A stretch of 64,000 nt of DNA from Natrinema sp. DC36 (GTDB taxonomy: Archaea > Halobacteriota > Halobacteria > Halobacteriales > Natrialbaceae), in the NCBI RefSeq assembly GCF_020405225.1, contig NZ_CP084475.1, forward strand, positions 97,990 to 161,989, read 5' to 3'. Under the pieces are notes generated by a model, which was given only the letters and a program-made list of their open reading frames with translations, was not told where the DNA came from and ran no database searches. Shown here one piece after another: positions 18,374 through 26,910 of the stretch. Each line of letters starts with the position of its first letter. Position 1 is the first letter of the stretch. Position numbers and translations under genes: made by a program.

Positions 18374-18943
18374 TCAGCTGTTGGCTGGATCGACATTATT
18401 CGAATCGGCTACTCGTTCATTTTCCGACTCTGGATACGTTACTATCTCGTCTTCTATTGTTGCGAACCGTGTGAGTGAATGTTCTTCAGACCGATTTGCA
18501 TCAAAAATATGAATAGCATCGTGGCCACGTGCGAGCAACCAATCGGAGATAATACGTCGGTGACAGTGCCAGTATACCTTCTCTGCACACATATACGCTA
18601 CCGTGAACTCCTCCCCGAACTCGAGCAGTTCATTCAACCCAGTTCGAAACCCCTCGGTAAGGGCATAATCAGCGTAAGCATGGAATGAATCGTTAACCCA
18701 CGCTGCATTCGGAGATTCATTCAACTCAACGTCCTTGTACCCGCCCAGATTACCGATATGTTTATATGATATGTCATGTTCTGGGAGTCGTTCTGTCAAT
18801 CGGTCACTGTTAAACTGTGGGTTCGTCCGGGAGCGAGGAAAACTCCGAACATCAGCGAGGAGGGTGATCTCGTATTGATCAAGAATCGATAGAAGTTCGT
18901 CGAACGATCTCGTCGAGTGACCGAGAGTATAAAACTGTGACAT
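18374..18943 (-). CDS. DUF488-family protein
   Basis: The protein has 189 residues. It begins FYTLGHSTRSFDELLSILD and continues LLADVRSFPRSRTNPQFN, the DUF488 signature with Asp and Arg in a putative active site. CAEKVYWHCHRRIISDWL follows near residue 120, the conserved Cys/His/Arg block. DUF488 proteins are cytoplasmic and of unsettled function. Full length; the acidic C-terminal tail is haloarchaeal in style. Confidence 0.85.
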   Translation of the reverse strand: MSQFYTLGHSTRSFDELLSILDQYEITLLADVRSFPRSRTNPQFNSDRLTERLPEHDISYKHIGNLGGYKDVELNESPNAAWVNDSFHAYADYALTEGFRTGLNELLEFGEEFTVAYMCAEKVYWHCHRRIISDWLLARGHDAIHIFDANRSEEHSLTRFATIEDEIVTYPESENERVADSNNVDPANS

Positions 18944-19008
18944 AGGTATAGTACTGTCCCCAAAGGAATAACAGGAATGGTGAGATAGAGTCGTTCTCTA
19001 TTCTCGTT

Positions 19009-19232
19009 TCAGTAAACCCAGCCGACAATAGCTGCGACGAGCATCGTTGCAGTATCTGAGTCGGTGACCGGGATATAGCCGGCGATTCCGATGCCGGCAC
19101 ACGTGACAAAAACGACAATCAGGAACAGACCCGTGATCATGTACCGGCTTCCGTCGAGCAATATCCACCGTTTGATCGGCGATTCCTGCAGCCGCTCGTG
19201 GACAAGACCACTTCGACTTACTTCCCCGTCGA
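19009..19232 (-). pseudogene. Truncated membrane-protein gene
   Basis: The leftward frame reads HERLQESPIKRWILLDGSRY, then a strong hydrophobic helix (MITGLFLIVVFVTCAGIGIA) and a second one before a stop at 19009. No start codon is available after the upstream stop near 19233. It looks like an N-terminal piece of a larger haloarchaeal membrane protein cut at both ends. Confidence 0.4.
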
Positions 19233-19270
19233 GTTACTCATTCGTATCGATACTGCACTCATCCGCACTT

Positions 19271-19414
19271 ATGTCGCCGGTTTCTACACTGAAGCGGAAA
19301 AGTATAGAGTCGACACAAACTGCAATAACAGCTCTGAACTATCTATCCGCAGCGCTCGCGAATCAACTATCTGTTGATAAGATATTTACCGAAGTGGAAC
19401 AACGGCTTGCATAA
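19271..19414 (+). CDS. Small helical protein coupled to a zinc-finger gene
   Basis: The 47-residue protein from the ATG at 19271 is mostly one long helix (STQTAITALNYLSAALANQL then SVDKIFTEVEQRLA). Its TAA shares its last base with the next ATG (TAATG), so translation of the two is coupled. No family is recognised. Confidence 0.4.
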   Translation: MSPVSTLKRKSIESTQTAITALNYLSAALANQLSVDKIFTEVEQRLA

Positions 19415-19551
19415 TGCCAGAATGTGATGGCTGTGGTTCTCATGTTACCGAGAACTACTTCCGCGTTTTCTCTGTTCAGGGTAATCTTCCAGCATGCATC
19501 CATTGTGCCAGCAATCGTGATGCTCGAGAGGCAGGAATCCCTCGACAATAG
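19414..19551 (+). CDS. 45-residue zinc-finger protein (DUF7563-like)
   Basis: The frame starts MPECDGCGSHVTENYFRVFS and continues with a second knuckle, CIHCAS, before a basic tail ending IPRQ. CxxC plus CxxC and the GSHVTE(N/D)YFRVF text are typical of a small haloarchaeal zinc-finger family. Its start overlaps the stop of 19271-19414. Role unknown; probably nucleic-acid binding. Confidence 0.65.
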   Translation: MPECDGCGSHVTENYFRVFSVQGNLPACIHCASNRDAREAGIPRQ

Positions 19552-19638
19552 CTATTGAGTAGGCCAATTTTTAACTCTTGTTTTATCGGATCTGCTCATT
19601 CTTCGATATCCTCAGTTAATTCTGGGGAAATGATTACG

Positions 19639-19812
19639 TTAATCGCCCCCACCGATCGTCCAAAATATACTCTGAATCGCTTTTCCGAAGAAGTACCCGA
19701 CGAGAGCCCAGAGGATACCGCTCTCTATGCCGTGAACTGTGATGCCGACGATACCACCGATGACTCCCAACCCGAGCGCAAGATAGTGTACTGTGATCAA
19801 TACCGATTTCAT
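19639..19812 (-). CDS. Small glycine-rich membrane protein
   Basis: The protein has 57 residues from the ATG at 19812; an upstream start at 19857 is possible. It has two hydrophobic helices (about 3-22 and 28-50) with GxxxG spacing, ending in an acidic GGGD tail. This resembles short haloarchaeal membrane proteins without known function. Confidence 0.5.
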   Translation of the reverse strand: MKSVLITVHYLALGLGVIGGIVGITVHGIESGILWALVGYFFGKAIQSIFWTIGGGD

Positions 19813-19951
19813 ATTATCTCCGAACACATGTACCGAGGAGGATGTTCGTCCGAACATCTTCGTTTAATAAGCTATGCTAAGAGATTGGGTGGATTTCACT
19901 ATCGTGAGAACGTACTTAGTAGCGTTTCCAGTTCTGAAAGATTGAAACATC

Positions 19952-20824
19952 CTACCAGACAAGCCACTCGGTTAACAATACGATGACCATAAGGAATACA
20001 TGTTCGCCGTCGACGACAAACCCGTAGTATAATGGGCCGCGGTCCGACGTTGCGAAAGGGATATACATACTGACGTATGCGTTCATCGCGAGTACAACTA
20101 GGTACCGTCGCGAGAGCATGCCAGCCGCTATGAGGAAGACGACTGCAGCGGCGACGACGACTGTGGCAACCAAAGAACTGATACGGGCCCACCCCGGGCC
20201 GAAGCGGTTGGGGACTGTCGAAATTCCCTCTGTGCGGTCCCCCTCAATGTCTTTTATGTCGAAGATCACTGCAGCGATCGTGATCATAGTCGTGATATAG
20301 ACGAACAGAAACAGAATCTCGAGTGAGCGGAGTTGGCCGTAATAGTAACCGACGCCCAATGGGATCGTGCCCCAGGCGAGACCGACAACGAGATTTTTCA
20401 CGAAAAATAGTCGTTTGACGCCGCCGACAGAATACAGTAGGACGACCACCAGCGGTAGGAATAGGTATGCGGCCCCAGACAGGCCGAGTGTAATCGCAAC
20501 GCCGACAGCGGCGATGTAGAGCGCAATACCGGTGACCAGCCAGTACCGACCGTACCGCTTCGTAAACGCTGCACGCTGGGGGACATTCTGCTTGTCCTCC
20601 TCGATGTCAGTGAACCGATTGACTGTATAGACGAACATCGTAGCCGCGAAAACAATAAACAGTGGCAGCGACTCAAGCGGAAGATTCGCGAGAAAGATCG
20701 TCGTGACGGCGACACTGACCGTCGCCAGTGAGATGAAAAGGTTGCTATGAACCAGGAAGCGAAGGACAGCGATTATCAATGACGTCAAGCCCCTCCTCCA
20801 CTGTATTCTGGTAGGATTATGCAC
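19952..20824 (-). CDS. ubiA: UbiA-family prenyltransferase
   Basis: The 290-residue protein has about eight membrane helices. Both aspartate motifs of the UbiA superfamily are present: NRFTDIEED (about 69-77, the NxxxD form) and DIKDIEGD (about 189-196). These bind the Mg-diphosphate of a polyprenyl donor. Archaeal members make membrane lipids, menaquinone or other prenylated products; the substrate cannot be told from sequence. It starts with GTG at 20824; no in-frame ATG is well placed. It is isolated from other lipid genes. Confidence 0.85.
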   Translation of the reverse strand: MHNPTRIQWRRGLTSLIIAVLRFLVHSNLFISLATVSVAVTTIFLANLPLESLPLFIVFAATMFVYTVNRFTDIEEDKQNVPQRAAFTKRYGRYWLVTGIALYIAAVGVAITLGLSGAAYLFLPLVVVLLYSVGGVKRLFFVKNLVVGLAWGTIPLGVGYYYGQLRSLEILFLFVYITTMITIAAVIFDIKDIEGDRTEGISTVPNRFGPGWARISSLVATVVVAAAVVFLIAAGMLSRRYLVVLAMNAYVSMYIPFATSDRGPLYYGFVVDGEHVFLMVIVLLTEWLVW

Positions 20825-21039
20825 GGAAAGCCTCGTATACCCTATGGAGAGGCTGACTTTGAATGCTGTGCCGGTCTCGCACGAAGTTGGGCGACACCAC
20901 CGTATAGCTGGAGCCGGTCGTGAGCATTGTTTGACTTAGGGCTGAGCGGGTTCTCATATGATCATTACGCTTCGTTTTTGAATACACGAATAGTCGACTC
21001 GTGTAATCATATGGTTGATCCAGATAACCACCTCGAAAC

Positions 21040-22181
21040 ATGGTAACCCATTTCGATTGGACTAACGTCGGTGCGACCAATGCTGGCGACGTCGTCTCGG
21101 CGATTCACCTTTCAACGACCCACGAGATGCACAGTCCTGGTGACTCGGATCACGGCTACAAGTACACTCGCTTCGGAAACCCTACACGCGTGACGCCCTT
21201 GAGGACCGGCTCGCCGAGCTGTGAATGACCATGCAATTGCATGTACGTCCGGAACCGCTGCGATGGCAGCGACCTGCCTGTCAGTCGTCGAAGCCGAAGA
21301 TCACGTCGTCGCCTTCGACGGAATCTACGGCGGGACGCGGTTGCTCTTCGAGGATCTGCTCGTCGATCCACTCGGCGTTACAGTTGGCTACGTGGATGCG
21401 ACGGATACGGATGTCGTCGCCGCGGCAGTCACCGAAGATACAGCGTTGATTTGGATGGAATCACCGACGAATCCGTTACTACAGCTTTGCGACCTCGCTG
21501 CTGTAGGCGTGATTGCAGCGGACGTCGATGCGACGTACGTCGTCGATAACACGTTTGCAACACCATACTTTCAGCGACCGCTAGAGCACGGGGCCGACGT
21601 CGTCGTCCACAGTACGACGAAGTATCTGAACGGCCACAGCGATTCGATGGGGGTGCTATCCTGACTGATGACGATGAAATAACAGATTCAGTGCGGCACA
21701 CACAGGCTTACGACCTCGGTGGAACGCTTGCTCCGTTCGACTGTTATCTCATCCTCCGAGGTCTCCGGACGGTCCCACTTCGAATGGATCGTCACGAAAC
21801 CAACGCCGCCAGACTCGCGCGGTTCCTCGACGGTCATCCAGCGACGCTCAGGTCAATTATCCCGGATTGCAGCAGCATCCCCAACACGGCCTCGCTCGCG
21901 AACAGATAGACGGGTTCGGCGGTATCGTCTCGTTCGAGTTGGACGCGACGAGTGCCGAAACACGAGCTGTCCTCGATGAACTCACTACGTTCACGCTTGC
22001 CGTGAGTCTCGGGGGGACCAAATCGCTCGTCGACCATCCCGCGACGATGTCTGCATCGTACCTCTCCGACGCGGAGCGAGAGGAAGCCGGAATTCCGGAT
22101 TCGCTCGTTCGCAGTCCCGTCGATATCGAGCACTTTGACGACCTCCGCGCCGATCTTGATCGAGCATTTTCACATCTTTAA
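21040..22181 (+). pseudogene. Cys/Met-metabolism PLP enzyme (MetB/cystathionine lyase type), frameshifted
   Basis: From the ATG at 21040 the pieces form a complete PLP-dependent trans-sulfuration enzyme. They include the N-terminal GYKYTRFGNPTR, the substrate-loop region [49 protein letters not shown] and the PLP-lysine motif [12 protein letters not shown], then SLGGTKSLVDHPATMS near the end. Frame changes near 21190, 21655 and 21850 break it into four. The enzyme would have made cystathionine or sulfur amino acids in the cytoplasm; this copy is inactive. Confidence 0.85.
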
Positions 22182-22391
22182 AGTGATGTGATTTCAGGAT
22201 TTTATAGACTACCGAAATTGGCGGATTTCATCATTAGAGCCAGATTCCTTATAGCCCCATTCTTCCTCTGAGTACCTTCTTAAAACCGGCCTTCAAGTAA
22301 GTTGTAATTTTATCAAAATTTTATAAGATAATAGTAGGTTTCTAACCATTGGGGATCTGATCTACATTTATAGTTAAATCAGTTCTATGAA

Positions 22392-23452
22392 CTATAGTAG
22401 GCGTTAGAACTTTCTACTCAGAAACTGTAGTTGGATGTAATGGATCACCTTGACGAGATCTCTGTCGAGGAATTGCAAGATGCTCTCGACAATGCTGAGG
22501 GAAAGAAGCCGACCCAACGGCTAATAGCCGCAATAGCGTACAAAAATGGTCTTACACAAACTGAACTAGCCGAGTGGTACGGCGTTCAGCGACGGACAAT
22601 CTATAGCTGGCTCAAGCGACTCGTCGGTCTCGAGTCGCTTGAACAGGCCATGACTGATGCTCACTGATCTGGAAGAAAACGAAAGCTCTCAGAAGATGAG
22701 CAAAAGATGTTCGAAGAAACTGTCCACAAATTTCCTGCGGAAGTTGGGATCGACGCGCCGGCGTGGACGCCGGCGCTTGTCCAGCAGTATCTGGAGGAGA
22801 CGTACGATGTCGAGTACTCAATCCCGAGCTGTCGGCGCTTGCTCAAAGAAGCGGGATTGAGTTACCAAAAACCACGCCGTACAGCCGCCGAGTCTGATGC
22901 TGATGACCAAGAAACGTTCCGCGAGGAACTCAAAAAAAGCGGCGGGAGATGGACGCCACAGTAGTCTGTATCGATCAAACCAAGAAATCCGTGCAGGTCG
23001 AGCCGCGTGCCGCGTGGTTTCCGCGCGGCACGCGGCCAGCTGTTGAATTATCCGGACAACGCGACTGGACGTGTCTTTTGGGCGCAATTACCGAAAACGG
23101 TGATCGCTTTTTCTCTCGATTCGAAGAGTACGTGACTGCCGAACACGCGAAACATCTCATTCTCACATTATGCAACGAATTCGAAGATAATTTGATTATT
23201 GTGCTGGACGGAGCACCGTATTTTCGGGCGTCGGCCGTCACGGACCTGGCGGCCCGTGACGACCTCGCCTTCGTGAGATTGCCAGCGTATTCGCCAGAGC
23301 TCAACCCGGTCGAGGAGTGCTGGAGACAACTTCAATCAGCACTAAGCAATCAGTTCTTTGATTCACTTTCTGAACTCACAACAGCGATTGATACCGCTCT
23401 TGATCGGCTCTCTATACCAAAGGTGAGCAATTACTTCTAATCTCTACTATAG
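22392..23452. mobile_element. IS630-type element
   Basis: The terminal inverted repeats are CTATAGTAG followed by a TTAGA block: 22392-22408 on the left, and 23436-23452 read in reverse on the right, with two mismatches in 17. Both ends carry TA at the outer edge, as expected for IS630-family insertion into TA. The interior encodes one transposase in two frames. Confidence 0.75.
22431..23440 (+). pseudogene. IS630-type transposase with one stop and one frame change
   Basis: The N-terminal part is a helix-turn-helix (GLTQTELAEWYGVQRRTIYS). A TGA at 22665 lies in frame; the same frame continues with RKRKLSEDEQ and YDVEYSIPSCRRLLKEAGLS to 22964. The catalytic half is in the -1 frame from about 22930 (VVCIDQTKKSVQVEP, IIVLDGAPYFRA, LPAYSPELNPVEECW), giving the DDE residues. 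The switch sits at a run of seven A (22931-22937), which could be programmed -1 slippage, known in this family. With the extra stop, activity in cis is doubtful. Confidence 0.8.
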
Positions 23453-23474
23453 AATCATCGTCTCCTCTGGTAGT

Positions 23475-23505
23475 TGTCTACTCGCGCCAGCAAGAGACTG
23501 GCGCG
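23475..23505 (+). promoter_or_regulatory. Hairpin leader, variant without T tract
   Basis: The 8-bp stem CGCGCCAG (23483-23490) pairs with CTGGCGCG (23498-23505) around the loop CAAGAGA, preceded by GTTGTCTACT. It is placed like the other leaders, 38 bases before the gene 1 start. The IS630 element ends 22 bases upstream and may have damaged the T tract. Confidence 0.4.
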
Positions 23506-23543
23506 CGTCGGTGACCGTACCGACGGGCGTTGAAGTGGTTCAG

Positions 23544-24035
23544 ATGCATATGGTCATCTACGCGCTCGTAGAGGCATCGACAGAAAACGAAGCATTGGCT
23601 GCAGGGAAAACAGTGTTCAATCGGTTAGTCGGCTCTGAGCCGCATTCCTGCGCAGTATTCGACTATTTTGTGACCTTCGACGAGGAGGACACGTCCGTTG
23701 CGGGGAAGGCGCGATGGGGTGAGCTCCCGACTGCAGCCCCCGTCGACTCCGATGACGGCTAGGATCTCCTCAAGCGTGGGTGGGAGGCAACGAAGGAGGA
23801 GTTCGAGCGCAACCTCGAACGGGTGAAAAAGGCCATCGACGAGCTCTCCGACGAGGAGATCATGCGCGACGAGGACCTCGCCCGGCACGTCTTCCACCAG
23901 GTCGGTGCGTACGACGGCCCGACGATCTTCCTGTACACCGAACACGGAACCGGCATTCGCCACCGTGGACAGTTGGACCGACTCCTCGAGGAAAGTGAAG
24001 AGCTCTGGGTCGTGCCCGCTGACGTCCATTTCTGA
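23544..24035 (+). pseudogene. Cassette copy 2, gene 1, one in-frame TAG
   Basis: From the ATG at 23544 a single frame reads to 24035 except for TAG at 23760. Before it: MHMVIYALVEASTENEALAA and GKARWGELPTAAPVDSDDG. After it: DLLKRGWEATKEEFERNLER, LARHVFHQVGAYDGPTIFL and LWVVPADVHF. The two halves are clearly one conserved haloarchaeal protein of about 163 residues with unknown function. The decayed copy at 7036-7378 has TAG at the same position, so the nonsense codon predates the duplication or was copied between them. Without read-through it is inactive. Confidence 0.65.
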
Positions 24036-24038
24036 ACA

Positions 24039-24404
24039 ATGCCGCGCATCACCAACTGGCGACGAGAGAGTCGCTCGCCGACACTCGCGTATCGGAACAC
24101 CGAGACCGGTGCGCGAGCCGTCCTGCATCGAGCCCTGGGCTCCTACCGGTACAAGTGGCGTGGAGCAATCATCGTCGACGGCTACCCGGTGTGGTCGCGG
24201 GGGTACGAGACGAAGGACGCGACATCGTTCCGTGACGAGCTCCGAAAGCGGCCCGCTCCGGAACTCAGCTGTCCGGAGTGTCCGAACGACGACGTCTGCG
24301 TCGGCGAGAAGGCGGCAGACGGGGCGAAGGTCCAGCGGTGGTACGACTGCCCCGACTGTGGGTACGAGGCCCCCTCACGCATCATCTACGGCGCCGAACG
24401 GTGA
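24039..24404 (+). CDS. Cassette copy 2, gene 2: zinc-ribbon protein
   Basis: The intact 121-residue protein starts three bases after the gene 1 stop. It opens MPRITNWRRESRSPTLAYRN and has a central HRALGSYRYKWRGAIIVDGY. A C-terminal zinc ribbon with CPECP and CPDCG about 28 residues apart follows. Function is unknown. It always seems to travel with genes 1 and 3 here, so they probably act together. It is the only intact one of the first three cassette genes in the window. Confidence 0.65.
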   Translation: MPRITNWRRESRSPTLAYRNTETGARAVLHRALGSYRYKWRGAIIVDGYPVWSRGYETKDATSFRDELRKRPAPELSCPECPNDDVCVGEKAADGAKVQRWYDCPDCGYEAPSRIIYGAER

Positions 24405-24424
24405 GTGAGTGAATGCTGGGCGCT

Positions 24425-24456
24425 GTTTTTCGTCCGGGCACGAGGTGGTGGCCCGG
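24425..24456 (+). promoter_or_regulatory. GTTTTT-hairpin leader element
   Basis: GTTTTT (24425-24430) is followed by the stem CCGGGC (24434-24439) with GCCCGG (24451-24456) and the loop ACGAGGTGGTG. It lies 21 bases before the gene 3 ATG. The decayed cassette has the matching GTTTTT at 7773 with a broken stem. Confidence 0.55.
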
Positions 24457-24477
24457 GACGGCCGGGTTAGTCAACCA

Positions 24478-24871
24478 ATGACCCTTGAAGTACCTGACCG
24501 ACACAGTGAGGCACTGTTCGAGTTCCTCTGGTGCCCCGTCTGCGGGCAGGAGGTCTTCACTCACATCCCCTTCGAGGGGGTTCTGCAAGAACTGCAACAC
24601 GCAGGTCGAACTCCAAGAATCCCGAGAGACACGCGGCTACGAGGAGGCCGTGCTCGCCTGCTTCGATTCTACCACGACCTGGAACCTTCACGTCGACGAG
24701 AAACTGCGTCGCGACCTACCTGATGGGTCGGCGCGAGTGAAGATCCTCGGCGCACCTGGCGCCTACGAGGTCGACTGGTGGAGTCCGGAGCCGGGTGAGG
24801 ACTGGGAGCCTGTCAAGCGCGGCGAGTTCGACGACGTCGAGGAGCCTGAGGAGGTCTCCCACCTAGCGTAA
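24478..24871 (+). pseudogene. Cassette copy 2, gene 3, one-base deletion
   Basis: From the ATG at 24478: TLEVPDRHSEALFEFLWCPV, then GQEVFTHIPFEGVL, at which point the frame is lost. In the next frame the expected CKNCNTQVELQESRETRGYE continues to ILGAPGAYEVDWWSPEPGED and a stop at 24871. The decayed copy reads LCKSCN without a shift there, which shows that one T was deleted here (CTGTGC to CTGC). The product would be a zinc-ribbon protein of about 130 residues. Confidence 0.7.
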
Positions 24872-24937
24872 CGAGTAAATTTTCGTTGTGAGAGTGAGAG
24901 GGCCACTTATCCGAGTAGCGGGTGTAAGTGAGAGTGT

Positions 24938-25225
24938 ATGCCTGAAGAAGTCCTGTTCAAATCCGAGAGTGCCCAGAGTAGAAACGAAATCGCGTCGTAC
25001 CTCCGGAGCGTCGCCGAAAAGCTCGAACAGGGAGATTCGATCACCCTGAGGGCGGGGGAAGAGTCCGTCACGATGGATCCCCCGGCACGGCCGACATTCG
25101 AAGTCAAAGCCGAACGGGAAGGGCCGGCCGATGTCCCTGGAGAACTGAGCATCGAGTTCGAACTCGAGTGGGATGAAAACAGTGAGAGTGCTGAAGGAGG
25201 AACGGGGAATCTGGAAATCGAGTAA
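24938..25225 (+). CDS. Amphi-Trp domain protein
   Basis: The 95-residue protein matches the amphi-Trp family: EEVLFKSESAQSRNEIASYL, LEQGDSITLRAG, then an EFELEW ending in the family's tryptophan, with an acidic tail. The family is common in haloarchaea; function is unknown. It is full length, starts with ATG and is probably the fourth member of the duplicated cassette. The first copy keeps only its first 17 codons (8288-8341). Confidence 0.75.
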   Translation: MPEEVLFKSESAQSRNEIASYLRSVAEKLEQGDSITLRAGEESVTMDPPARPTFEVKAEREGPADVPGELSIEFELEWDENSESAEGGTGNLEIE

Positions 25226-25240
25226 GTAGCTGGCATCAGT

Positions 25241-25273
25241 GTTTGTGGTGCGCCGGTGATGGGCGCCGGCGCA
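25241..25273 (+). promoter_or_regulatory. Hairpin leader, GTTTGT variant
   Basis: The 8-bp stem TGCGCCGG (25249-25256) pairs with CCGGCGCA (25266-25273) around the loop TGATGGGCG, after GTTTGTG in place of the T tract. It ends 19 bases before the next ATG. Confidence 0.5.
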
Positions 25274-25292
25274 CTCGTGCCGGCGAGTACCG

Positions 25293-25901
25293 ATGTCGAC
25301 ACGGAGTCAACTGCGGTTTATGCAACGAGTCGAACAGACCACTGAAACCGAAGGCGACGCCGACCGTGTTGCACAGGTGTATCGCCATTCGGATGGATAC
25401 CCGGCAAGCGTCCTGCAGGATCTCACACAGCTGAAAGACCTCCTCGATGCGACCTGCGCCGAGAGAGGACCAGCCTACACGGCAGCGGCGTTGGTGTTCC
25501 TCGACAAGCACTCGACAGTCAGTCTGTATCTGGATGGGGATTCAGAGCGAACGATCGACGCAGCGCAGCCAGCGGACCTCCTTGAGCCATCCAATATGGA
25601 GCACCTCGATCAACCGCTGTTCCTGCTGAGCCATGGCGTTGAGGATCCATCTGACGGCATCCACAGCGACGAAGAGTACCTCTACTTCGTCGAACTCCCG
25701 ACGCGGAACCCGTTCGACGAGCCGACCGAGTGGAGTGCCAAGGTGAGCGAGCATTCCGGGCACCCGCGATAGGACGGCCCGACCGACGGGGCCTTCAAGC
25801 GGGCGAGTTGGCAATTCCACGGGTCGCTCGAGGACGCTCTCACAGAACTGGGGTCGGGACGAAGCAGTCGTCAAGTAAAATCCCAAATCGTATTTATATA
25901 G
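25293..25901 (+). pseudogene. Conserved haloarchaeal protein with an in-frame TAG near its end
   Basis: From the ATG at 25293: MSTRSQLRFMQRVEQTTETE, then VYRHSDGYPASVLQDLTQLK and LYLDGDSERTIDAAQPADLL, up to HSGHPR and TAG at 25770. The same frame continues DGPTDGAFKRASWQFHGSLE and DALTELG, which fits the usual C-terminus of this family, where a Trp (TGG) is expected at the TAG. The first 159 residues may fold and work; the last 43 would be lost. Function is unknown. A hairpin leader precedes it. Confidence 0.6.
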
Positions 25902-25922
25902 TTAGGATTTAGAAAGACCCAG

Positions 25923-26873
25923 ATGATTACGAAGGCCGGACTCGCCGTGCTTGACGCGCTGAGTACCGGCTGTGAACCAACACCGGAGGAACTCGCGGCT
26001 GAAACCGAGTACTCACGAGAACATCTGTACGACGTACTCAACGAATTGCTCGCAGCGGGATTGCTCGCAGAAACCTGGTGCCCCAGCAATCAGCGTCGAG
26101 TCCGCATCGCGGAACATCCCGTCACCGAAGCGTATCGAACGCTCCAGTCGGAGTTCAGCCACGTAGACTGGACGGAACTGCTCTCCCCAGCCACACTCCG
26201 CGTGTGTTGGTATCTCGATAGGCCACGGCATATCGCTGATATCGCAGACCGGCTTGGAATCACCCGACAAGGTGTCCACAGCGCGTTATCACCGCTCAAG
26301 CACCGAGCATTACTCTCCAGATCCGATCCGAAGTACGCCCTCCGTGACGAAGTCTCGCCGCTGCTGGCGTTCGCTCGGGCCACCGTAGAGCATGAACATC
26401 GAGCACGAGTCCGGGAAATCGCCCCCAGCGCCACGATCGCGTGGTGCGATCCGAAGCGATCCCTCGTCCGCGTACAGACCGCTGAGGATGCGGACGCGCT
26501 CCAAGCAGCTCCAGACTGGGAGATGACCGGACTGGGCCGGTTTGCAGCGTATGGTCTACAGTTTTTCCTCGCCGGCGAGCCTCCGTTCTGGTATGCTCCA
26601 GACGAGGAGCTAACGCCTGCTGAAGCCGTGTGCCATACGCTCCTTCTCGGTAGCGGATCCCGTCGCGTCAGTTATTCGATGCTGTTGATCGAGACGCAAG
26701 ATATCGATCAAGAAGCACTCATCGAGACCGCACGGTGGTACGACCTGGAACCTACTGTGGACGCGTTGTATCGGCCACTTCAGGGTGACTACGACAGGAC
26801 AGATGATCTGCCAGTCATCCTTCCAAAGAACGACGAATATATGGCACTCAAAGAGCAGTACGGAGTTTCGTAA
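25923..26873 (+). CDS. Two-HTH transcriptional regulator
   Basis: The 316-residue protein has two winged helices in tandem: about 1-65 (PTPEELAAETEYSREHLYDV) and about 85-140 (RHIADIADRLGITRQGVHSA). An alpha/beta region follows from about 160 with GRFAAYGLQFFLAGEPPFWY, which may bind a ligand or partner. The ATG follows a TATATAG run (25895-25901) by 22 bases, consistent with a leaderless transcript. Its target is unknown; the cassette upstream or the Mrr gene downstream are candidates. Confidence 0.65.
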   Translation: MITKAGLAVLDALSTGCEPTPEELAAETEYSREHLYDVLNELLAAGLLAETWCPSNQRRVRIAEHPVTEAYRTLQSEFSHVDWTELLSPATLRVCWYLDRPRHIADIADRLGITRQGVHSALSPLKHRALLSRSDPKYALRDEVSPLLAFARATVEHEHRARVREIAPSATIAWCDPKRSLVRVQTAEDADALQAAPDWEMTGLGRFAAYGLQFFLAGEPPFWYAPDEELTPAEAVCHTLLLGSGSRRVSYSMLLIETQDIDQEALIETARWYDLEPTVDALYRPLQGDYDRTDDLPVILPKNDEYMALKEQYGVS

Positions 26874-26910
26874 CAACAACGCCCGCAGCCCGGCGGAAAA
26901 TTGCGACCGA

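Noticed and set aside
5180..25772. Pyrrolysine or amber-recoding in this replicon
   Set aside because: TAG is also used as the ordinary terminator of intact genes here (for example orc1), and no suppressor tRNA was seen; kept only as an alternative in a finding.
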